NCBI GenBank assembly: GCA_963813525.1
Contig: CAWEZI010000005.1
Coordinates: forward strand, 2,294,001 to 2,358,000
DNA from: Bog-756 sp963813525
Lineage (GTDB): Bacteria; Actinomycetota; Acidimicrobiia; Acidimicrobiales; RAAP-2
DNA: 64,000 nt
Reading direction: 5' to 3'
Numbering within the stretch: the first letter of the stretch is position 1; each line of letters opens with the position of its first letter. Both the position numbers and the translations under genes were made by a program. Of the stretch, positions 57,544-64,000 are shown piece by piece. The notes below the pieces were generated by a model. The model was not told the DNA's origin, did not search any database, and saw only the letters and a list, made by a program, of their open reading frames with translations.

Positions 57544-60500
57544 TGGGTCGCCGCACCGACATCGAGTCGATCATGGTCATCGGGTCGGGGCCCATCGTCA
57601 TCGGTCAGGCCTGCGAGTTCGACTACTCGGGCACCCAGGCCTGCCGGGTTCTGGCCGAGGAGGCCTTCCGGGTGGTGCTGGTCAACTCCAACCCGGCCAC
57701 CATCATGACCGATCCGGCCATGGCCGACCGGACCTACGTGGAGCCCCTCGACCCTGACGTTCTGACCTCGATCATCGAGAAGGAGCGTCCGGACGCCCTG
57801 CTCCCGACGCTCGGTGGGCAGACCGCCCTCAACCTGACCATGGCCCTGTCCGAGCGGGGGGTCCTCGAGGCCTACGGCGTCGAGGTCATCGGAGCCAACG
57901 CCGAAGCCATCGCCACCGCCGAAAACCGCGAGCGGTTCAAGGAGGCCATGCAGGAGATCGGCCTGGCCGTGCCCGCCTCGGGCTTCGCCCATTCGCTGGA
58001 CGAAGCCCTGGCCATCGGCGACGCCATCGGCTACCCGATCATGGTCCGCCCCAGCTACATCCTGGGAGGAGCGGGGACCGGGATCGCCGCCACACGAGAC
58101 CATCTGGTCCGGTTGGCCGCCGAGGGCCTCGACGCCTCGCCGGTCAACGAGGTGCTGGTCGAGCAGTCCATCGCCGGGCACAAGGAGTTCGAGCTCGAGG
58201 TGATGCGGGACGGGGCCGACAACTGCGTGGTCGTCTGCTCCATCGAGAACCTCGATCCCATGGGGGTCCACACCGGCGACTCGATCACCGTGGCCCCGGC
58301 CCAGACGCTGACCGACGTCGAGTTCCAGACCATGAGGGACGCCGCCTTCGCCTGCATCCGTCGGGTCGGCGTGGAGACCGGTGGTTCGAACGTCCAGTTC
58401 GCCGTCGACCCCACCGACGGACGCCAGGTGGTCATCGAGATGAACCCGCGGGTGTCACGGTCCTCGGCCCTGGCCTCCAAGGCCACCGGGTTCCCGATCG
58501 CCAAAATCGCCGCCCGACTGGCCGTGGGCTACCGGCTGGACGAAGTGGTCAACGACATCACCGGAGCCACCCCGGCCTCCTTCGAGCCGACCATCGACTA
58601 CGTGGTCACCAAGATCCCGCGCTGGGCCTTCGAGAAGTTGCCGGGCGCCACCGACCGCCTCGGGACCCGGATGCAATCGGTGGGTGAGGTCATGGGCATC
58701 GGCCGTACCTTCCCCGAGTCGCTGCAGAAGGCGGTGCGCTCTCTCGAACAGGGCCGCGCCGGCCTCAACGCGGACCCGGCCGAGGAGCTGGACGAGGCCG
58801 TTTCCACCGCTGATCTGCTGGTCCGGGTGGCCACGGCCACGCCGGAACGCATCTTCCAACTCGAGACCTTGCTCCGACGGGGAGTCCCGGTGGACGAGCT
58901 GGCCTCCACCACCGGCATCGATCCGTGGTTCCTGTCCCAGATGGCCGAGGTCAGTGACGCCCGCATGTGGCTCGACCTGCAGGTCACGCTGGGGGTGACG
59001 GTCGACGATCTCGACCGCCGGGCCTGGCGTCGGCTCAAGCGGCTCGGATTTGCCGACCAGCAGCTGGCCTATCTGTTCGGCCCCCCGGTCACCACCGCCG
59101 ACATCCGGGCGGCCCGCACCGAACACGGGGTGGAGGTGACCTTCAAGACCGTCGACACCTGTGGTGCCGAGTTCGAGGCCCACACCCCGTACCACTACTC
59201 GACCACCGAGGACGAGGACGAGGTGCGGCCCTCGGACCGCCCGCGGGTGGTCATCCTCGGGTCCGGGCCGAACCGCATCGGCCAAGGCATCGAGTTCGAC
59301 TACTGCTGTGTCCATGCCTCGCTGGCCCTGCGGGAGGCCGGCTACGAGACGGTCATGGTCAACTGCAATCCGGAGACGGTGTCGACCGACTACGACACAT
59401 CGGACCGTCTCTACTTCGAGCCGCTCACCCCCGACGACCTGGCCGCCGTGCTGGCCGCCGAGGAGCGGGCCTCGGTGGGAGACGGACGCCTGGTCGGGGT
59501 CATCGTGAGCCTGGGGGGGCAGACCCCGCTCAAGCTGGCCGCCTCGCTCCCTCCCGACATGGTGCTGGGGACGCCCCCGGCCGCCATCGACCTGGCCGAG
59601 GACCGCCAGCAGTGGAACCAACTGTGCGAGACACTGGGCATCCCCCAACCGCCGGGGGGGACGGCCGGCACGCCGGCCGAGGCGGTGAAGGTGGCCACCT
59701 CGGTCGGTTACCCGGTGCTGGTGCGGCCGTCCTATGTCCTCGGGGGGCGGGCCATGGAGATCGTCTACGACGACGAGCGGCTGGTGGCGGCGGTCGAGGC
59801 CATGTCCGGCCTGGGCGGGTCGCTCGGACGCGAGGGCGGGGTGACCAAGGACCGCCCGGTTCTGGTCGACCGGTTCCTGGAAGACGCGGTGGAGGTGGAT
59901 GTCGATGCCATCCGCGACGCCACCGGCGAGGTGGTGGTTTGCGGGGTGATGGAGCATGTGGAGGAGGCCGGGGTCCATTCCGGTGACTCGGCCTGCGCCC
60001 TTCCGCCCCAGACGTTGTCGGCGGCCATCGTGGACGAACTGGAGCGTCTGGTCCGCACCATCGCCGAGGCCCTCCAGGTCAGGGGCCTGATCAATGTGCA
60101 GTTCGCCGTCAAGGACGAGCGGGCCTACGTGCTCGAGGCCAACCCGCGGGCCAGCCGCACGGTGCCGTTCGTGGCCAAGGCCACCGGTGTGCCGGTGGCC
60201 ATGGTGGCCGCCCGGGTGATGGTGGGGTCGACACTGGCCGAGCTGCGTGAGGAGGGCCTGCTGCGCCCGCCGGTCACCGGCCACGTCTCGGTCAAGGAGG
60301 CGGTTCTCCCCTTCAACCGGTTCCCCGGGGTCGACACACTGCTCGGCCCGGAGATGCGCTCGACCGGCGAGGTCATGGGGATCGGATCCACTTTCGGCCT
60401 GGCCTTCGCCAAGAGCCAGATCGCCGCCGGCAACCGCTTGCCGGTGGAGGGCACCGTCTTCCTCTCGTTGGCCAACCGGGACAAAGAGGCCGGGGTGGCC

Positions 60501-60857
60501 GTGGCCCGACAGTTCCGGGCCCTCGGGTTCGAGCTGGCCGCCACATCGGGGACGGCCGCCCTGTTGGAAGCCGAGGGACTGCCCGTCGCCGCCGTGGTGG
60601 CCAAGGTGGGCGACACCTCGCCGGGCGTGGTCGACGCTGTCGATCTCATTGCCGGCGGGAAGGTACAGCTGGTGGTCAACACGCCCCGCGGCCGGGGGCC
60701 ACGGGCCGACGGCCTGCACATCCGGGCCGCCGCCCTCGAGCACCTGGTTCCCTGCCTGACCACTATGGCCGCCGCCCGGGCGGCGGCCGCCGGCATCGCC
60801 GACTGGATCCGCCACCCTCTGTCGGTGCGCTCCCTCCAGGAGTACCACCAGTCGTGA
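57543..60857 (+). CDS. carB: Carbamoyl-phosphate synthase large subunit
   Basis: CarB makes carbamoyl phosphate from bicarbonate, ammonia and two ATP. Its 1104 residues contain two homologous ATP-grasp halves: the first with IGSGPIVIGQACEFDYSG and LPTLGGQTALN, the second with LGSGPNRIGQGIEFDYCC and VSLGGQTPLKLA. MGI..T..ESLQKAVRSLE lies between them, and a C-terminal MGS-like allosteric domain carries the UMP site (LSLANRDKEAGVAVARQF). Length is typical. pyrD starts 4 bp after its stop, leaving no space for pyrK. Confidence 0.98.
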   Translation: MGRRTDIESIMVIGSGPIVIGQACEFDYSGTQACRVLAEEAFRVVLVNSNPATIMTDPAMADRTYVEPLDPDVLTSIIEKERPDALLPTLGGQTALNLTMALSERGVLEAYGVEVIGANAEAIATAENRERFKEAMQEIGLAVPASGFAHSLDEALAIGDAIGYPIMVRPSYILGGAGTGIAATRDHLVRLAAEGLDASPVNEVLVEQSIAGHKEFELEVMRDGADNCVVVCSIENLDPMGVHTGDSITVAPAQTLTDVEFQTMRDAAFACIRRVGVETGGSNVQFAVDPTDGRQVVIEMNPRVSRSSALASKATGFPIAKIAARLAVGYRLDEVVNDITGATPASFEPTIDYVVTKIPRWAFEKLPGATDRLGTRMQSVGEVMGIGRTFPESLQKAVRSLEQGRAGLNADPAEELDEAVSTADLLVRVATATPERIFQLETLLRRGVPVDELASTTGIDPWFLSQMAEVSDARMWLDLQVTLGVTVDDLDRRAWRRLKRLGFADQQLAYLFGPPVTTADIRAARTEHGVEVTFKTVDTCGAEFEAHTPYHYSTTEDEDEVRPSDRPRVVILGSGPNRIGQGIEFDYCCVHASLALREAGYETVMVNCNPETVSTDYDTSDRLYFEPLTPDDLAAVLAAEERASVGDGRLVGVIVSLGGQTPLKLAASLPPDMVLGTPPAAIDLAEDRQQWNQLCETLGIPQPPGGTAGTPAEAVKVATSVGYPVLVRPSYVLGGRAMEIVYDDERLVAAVEAMSGLGGSLGREGGVTKDRPVLVDRFLEDAVEVDVDAIRDATGEVVVCGVMEHVEEAGVHSGDSACALPPQTLSAAIVDELERLVRTIAEALQVRGLINVQFAVKDERAYVLEANPRASRTVPFVAKATGVPVAMVAARVMVGSTLAELREEGLLRPPVTGHVSVKEAVLPFNRFPGVDTLLGPEMRSTGEVMGIGSTFGLAFAKSQIAAGNRLPVEGTVFLSLANRDKEAGVAVARQFRALGFELAATSGTAALLEAEGLPVAAVVAKVGDTSPGVVDAVDLIAGGKVQLVVNTPRGRGPRADGLHIRAAALEHLVPCLTTMAAARAAAAGIADWIRHPLSVRSLQEYHQS

Positions 60858-60861
60858 GGAG

Positions 60862-61842
60862 ATGAGCCCGCCGGTGCCCACCTCCCGTCGAACGACGCCG
60901 TCCGACGGCGGCGGGGTCGATCTGGCGGTGGCCGTCGGGTCGGTGGCGCTGCCCAACCCGGTCATGACGGCATCGGGCACCGCCGGGCACGGCGACGAGC
61001 TGGGGGCCTACTTCCCTCTGGGTGAACTGGGTGCGGTGGTGGTCAAGTCGCTGTCGGTCGACGCCTGGCCCGGCAACCCGGCACCCCGCCTCCACCCGAC
61101 CGAGGCGGGGATGCTCAACAGCGTGGGCCTCCAGGGCCCCGGTCTGGAGGCATGGATCAGCGACGACCTTCCCCGTCTGGCCGCCACCGGGGCCAGGGTG
61201 GTGGCCAGCATCTGGGGTCAGCGGGTGGCGGACTTCGCCAAGGCCGGGTCGGTTCTGGCCGGGGTGGCCGGCCTCACCGCCGTCGAGGTCAACGTGAGCT
61301 GTCCCAACGTGGAGGATCGCCGCCGGATGTTCGCCCACTCGCCGGCGGCCACCGCCGAAGTCCTGGCCGCTGTGGCCGCCGAGTGCCGGTTGCCGTTGTG
61401 GGCCAAGCTCAGCCCCAACGTGGCCGATGTGGCCGAGGTGGCCGGGGCCGCCCTGGAGGCGGGGGCGGAGGCGGTCACCTTGATCAACACCGTCCTGGGC
61501 ATGGCCATCGATGTCGACAGCCGCCGGCCGGTCCTCGGTTCGGGTGCCGCCGGTGGAGGGTTGTCGGGCGCCGCCGTCCACCCGGTGGCGGTGCGGGCCG
61601 TGTTCGATGTGCGGGCTGCCCTTCCCGAGGCCGCCATCATCGGGGTGGGGGGAGTGACCACCGGCGAGGAGGCCGTCGAACTGGTCATGGCCGGCGCGGC
61701 GGCCGTCCAAGTGGGCACGGCCACCTTCCGCGATCCGCGCGCCCCGCGCCGTATCCTTGAGGAGATGGAGGCCTGGTGTGAGAGCCGAGGCGTACGGCGG
61801 TTGAGCGAGCTCAGAGGAGTGGCCCATGGATCCCATGGATGA
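60862..61842 (+). CDS. pyrD: Dihydroorotate dehydrogenase (class 1B-like)
   Basis: A 326-residue FMN enzyme oxidising dihydroorotate. The active-site Cys is in EVNVSCPNVED, and the class 1B pattern LINTVLGMAIDVDSRRPVL followed by GGGLSGAAVHPVAVR and IIGVGGVTTGEEAVELVMAGAAAVQVGT is clear. It lacks the membrane helix of class 2. Class 1B enzymes normally require the PyrK electron-transfer subunit, but no pyrK is present in this operon. ATG 60862 follows GAGGAG. It overlaps pyrF by 17 bp. Confidence 0.95.
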   Translation: MSPPVPTSRRTTPSDGGGVDLAVAVGSVALPNPVMTASGTAGHGDELGAYFPLGELGAVVVKSLSVDAWPGNPAPRLHPTEAGMLNSVGLQGPGLEAWISDDLPRLAATGARVVASIWGQRVADFAKAGSVLAGVAGLTAVEVNVSCPNVEDRRRMFAHSPAATAEVLAAVAAECRLPLWAKLSPNVADVAEVAGAALEAGAEAVTLINTVLGMAIDVDSRRPVLGSGAAGGGLSGAAVHPVAVRAVFDVRAALPEAAIIGVGGVTTGEEAVELVMAGAAAVQVGTATFRDPRAPRRILEEMEAWCESRGVRRLSELRGVAHGSHG

Positions 61843-62704
61843 GGTGGCCGACGGCGGATTCCGGGCCCGGGTGGCCACCGCCGTGGCCGCCACCGGTCCG
61901 CTGTGCGCCGGTATCGATCCGTCGGCGGCCCTTCTCGAGCAGTGGGGACTGCCCGATTCGGCCGACGGCCTGCGAACCTTCGGACTCCGCTGTGTGGAGG
62001 CCTTCGCCGGCGCGGTGCCGGTGATCAAACCACAGGTGGCCTTCTTCGAGCGTCACGGGTCAGCCGGCCTGGCCGCCCTCGAATCGGTCCTGGGTGCGGC
62101 CCGCCAGGGGGGCCTGCTGGTCATCGCCGACGCCAAACGAGGTGACATCGGAACCACCATGGACGCCTACGCCTCGGCCTGGCTGGATCCGGGCAGCCCG
62201 CTATGCGCTGATGCGGTGACCGTCCATCCCTACCTGGGGATCGGCGCCCTGCAGCCTGCCTTCGAGCTGGCCGCTGCCACTGGTCGGGGGGTCGTGGTGG
62301 TGGTGCGCAGCTCCAATCCCGAGGGGCGTTCGCTCCAGCAGGCCGTGATCGATCCCCGACCAGCTGACGCAGACCGGACCTCGGTGGAGGACGCTCTGCT
62401 GGCCTCCATCGCCGCCCTCAACCACGGTCCGGCCGGGCTGACCGGCACGGTCGGTGCGGTGATCGGGGCCACCCTGGCACCTTCCCGCTTCGCCTTGGGC
62501 ACGCTGGGCGGTGTCATCCTGGCCCCCGGCTTCGGCGCCCAGGGGGGGACGACCGAGACGGTGGCCGCCCTCTTCGCCGGGTGCCCGCCGGGAACGGTCC
62601 TGCCCAGTTCGTCGCGATCGTTGCTCGACAGTGGGCCTGATCAGCAGTCCCTGCGCAAGGCGGCCCTGACGGCCCGGGACGAGGTGAGCCGGGTCTTCCC
62701 TTAG
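61826..62704 (+). CDS. pyrF: Orotidine-5'-phosphate decarboxylase (type 2, mycobacterial)
   Basis: PyrF decarboxylates OMP to UMP. The 292-residue protein belongs to the longer type 2 subfamily: CAGIDPSAALLEQWGL, VIKPQVAFFERHGSAGL, the catalytic Lys-Asp network in VIADAKRGDIGTTMDAYASAWL, TVHPYLGIGAL and VVVVRSSNPEG. ATG 61826 lies inside pyrD (17-bp overlap), with an alternative ATG at 61835. It ends the pyr operon. A mihF or gmk gene often follows in actinobacteria, but here a convergent gene does. Confidence 0.95.
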   Translation: MDPMDEVADGGFRARVATAVAATGPLCAGIDPSAALLEQWGLPDSADGLRTFGLRCVEAFAGAVPVIKPQVAFFERHGSAGLAALESVLGAARQGGLLVIADAKRGDIGTTMDAYASAWLDPGSPLCADAVTVHPYLGIGALQPAFELAAATGRGVVVVVRSSNPEGRSLQQAVIDPRPADADRTSVEDALLASIAALNHGPAGLTGTVGAVIGATLAPSRFALGTLGGVILAPGFGAQGGTTETVAALFAGCPPGTVLPSSSRSLLDSGPDQQSLRKAALTARDEVSRVFP

Positions 62705-62737
62705 TGCGTCTGTCCCTCATCCCATCTGGACGTGGGG

Positions 62738-64000
62738 TCAGGTGGCGGCCTCGGTCGGGAACCAGCCGACGACCCGAACCGAGAGCAGGTGCTCCTGATG
62801 GAGGTAGGCATGGCGGGCGGTGGCAACATCGCAGGGCAGGAAGGTCACTTGTTCCCCGGGCTGAAGCTGACCGACCCGGGAGAGGTCTGCGGCGATCACG
62901 CAGGCCACCACCGGGTAACCGCCCACCGTGGCGTGGTCGGGTCCGAGGATGATGGGGTTGCCGTCCGGGGGGAGCTGGACGGCGCCGGTCACCATCCCGA
63001 ACGACGGCACGGCCAGGTCATGGGGTCGAGGGGGCCGACCCGGCCGGTCCAGGCGGACGCCCACCCTGTTGGAGTCACCGCCCACCGTCCACGGAGGATC
63101 GGCCAGGAGGTCGTCGAAGGCACCGGGCGGACGGTGGGGCCCGAGGATGACCCGGACCGGCACCGGGCGGCTTCGGGAAAGCGCATCACCGGGCCCCTCG
63201 CCGGGCAGCAGGCTGCCGCGGGGCCGGGTGGCCGGGCCGATGGCCAGCCGGTCGCCGACGGCCAAGGGTCCGGGCCCCAGTCCCGAGAGGACGTCGTCCG
63301 ACCGGGCCCCGACCACCAGCGGTGGCTGGAACCCTCCGGACACGGCCACATAGGCGCGCAGACCGACCAGGACCCGACCCACCTCCACCACCTGACCGTG
63401 TCCGATCGGGGTCAGGGTGGCATCGGGCACCGGCCGGCCGTCCACACTGACCTCCACCCCGTCCGATGACGAGGCCACCACGGCCAGGTGGGCGTCGCCG
63501 CTGAACCGGAGCCGGGGGCCGAATGCTGTGACCTCGATGGTGGCGGCCCGGTCAGGGTTGCCTACCAGCCGGTTGGCCAGGCGCATGGCGTCGGTGTCGG
63601 CCGCACCAGCCGGGGGGACCCCGATGGCCGAGGTTCTCCGCCGCCCGCCGTCCTCGACCAGGCTGAGCAGACCGGGGGCGGCCACTTCGACGTAGCGCAG
63701 GCCGACGGCCGTCAGTGGTCGGCGGTCGTGCCTGGCTTCGGGGAACGAACCGGCCTGGCTGGGCGGACGGGCGGTGAAGCGCACGGTGTCACCGGCGGCC
63801 AGAGTGGCGTAGGGCGGGCGGTCGGGGTCGAAGAGGGAGAGCGAGCTTCGACCGACCAGCATCCAGCCTCCGGGCGTGGCCTGGGGGTAGATGGAGGCGA
63901 ACCCGCCGGCCACCGCCACCGAGCCCGGCGCCACAGCGGCCCGGGGGGAGGGGCGGCGGGGGATGGAGGTCAGCGGTGGTGGCAGGCCGACCAGATAGGG
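62738..64000 (-). CDS. PxpB-PxpC (KipI-KipA) fusion, 5-oxoprolinase/allophanate-hydrolase-like, 5' end beyond window
   Basis: The frame is open to the right edge and encodes at least 420 residues. The first ~85 visible residues are the C-terminal end of a PxpB/KipI domain (GLPPPLTSIPRR, GGFASIYPQATPGGWMLVGR, LFDPDRPPY). The rest is a PxpC/KipA biotin-dependent carboxylase-like domain (LLSLVEDGGRRRTSAIGVPPAGAAD, NRLVGNPDRAATIEVT, YVAVSGGF, GPDHATVGGYPVVACVI). In pathways known from Bacillus and E. coli, PxpA-PxpB-PxpC hydrolyse 5-oxoproline with ATP; fused B-C proteins are common. pxpA may lie outside the window. It is convergent with pyrF. Confidence 0.85.
   Translation of the reverse strand, partial: PYLVGLPPPLTSIPRRPSPRAAVAPGSVAVAGGFASIYPQATPGGWMLVGRSSLSLFDPDRPPYATLAAGDTVRFTARPPSQAGSFPEARHDRRPLTAVGLRYVEVAAPGLLSLVEDGGRRRTSAIGVPPAGAADTDAMRLANRLVGNPDRAATIEVTAFGPRLRFSGDAHLAVVASSSDGVEVSVDGRPVPDATLTPIGHGQVVEVGRVLVGLRAYVAVSGGFQPPLVVGARSDDVLSGLGPGPLAVGDRLAIGPATRPRGSLLPGEGPGDALSRSRPVPVRVILGPHRPPGAFDDLLADPPWTVGGDSNRVGVRLDRPGRPPRPHDLAVPSFGMVTGAVQLPPDGNPIILGPDHATVGGYPVVACVIAADLSRVGQLQPGEQVTFLPCDVATARHAYLHQEHLLSVRVVGWFPTEAAT

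Overview
The window is about 64 kb of very GC-rich, densely packed actinobacterial chromosome made almost entirely of housekeeping genes. The lineage call rests on family content: DivIVA/SepF/YggT downstream of ftsZ with no ftsA, a proteasome activator of the Bpa type, DUF3151, a Lys/Ala-rich TraR/DksA zinc-finger protein, a complete actinobacterial aroCKBQ-pepP-efp-nusB-pyr block, and menaquinone synthesis. The proteins look closest to deep-branching actinobacteria such as Acidimicrobiia, but that placement is an impression from reading, not a search result. No rRNA, tRNA, CRISPR array, phage gene or insertion sequence was seen.

Layout. (1) 1-19836, + strand: a dcw cell-wall/division cluster (mraZ, rsmH, ftsL-like, ftsI, murE, mraY, ftsW, murG, murC, murB, ftsQ, ftsZ, pgeF, yggS-type, sepF, yggT, divIVA), then a TraR/DksA protein, lspA and an RluD-type pseudouridine synthase. 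murF and murD are missing from their usual places. (2) 19897-32319, mostly - strand: a group-2-like sigma factor with a SigR/SigH-type promoter, a histidine phosphatase (+), an Rrf2 regulator, dnaE, bpa, a phosphodiesterase-like protein, an unknown gene, a YyaL/DUF255 gene split by a -1 frameshift, and a methyltransferase. (3) 32356-39005: an SDR followed by menE, menB, menA, menH and menD on alternating strands. (4) 38984-47913: an LCP protein, a carotenoid oxygenase, tyrS, DUF3151, a lipoprotein, a flavin reductase, two small proteins, a Cys-rich protein, an NfuA-like protein and a prepilin peptidase. (5) 47928-62704, + strand: aroC-aroK-aroB-aroQ-pepP-efp-nusB, then pyrR-pyrB-pyrC-carA-carB-pyrD-pyrF behind a promoter with a PyrR-binding hairpin. 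(6) At the right edge, - strand: a truncated PxpB-PxpC (KipI-KipA) fusion.

How the genes work together. Region 1 makes lipid II precursors and the divisome. Region 3 encodes five menaquinone steps (menC, menF and menG are not in the window). Region 5 joins the shikimate pathway to the whole UMP pathway under PyrR control. Many genes overlap by 1-4 bp (ATGA, GTGA, TGATG), which implies translational coupling.

Regulation. MraZ boxes lie on a good sigma-70-type promoter ahead of mraZ. At least ten genes start 5-8 bases after a TANNNT hexamer without an obvious Shine-Dalgarno sequence, which suggests widespread leaderless transcripts. I found no convincing novel multi-gene system. The points most worth checking are the YyaL frameshift, the missing murF/murD, the leaderless promoter pattern, the SigR/SigH-type promoter and the intergenic tandem repeats.
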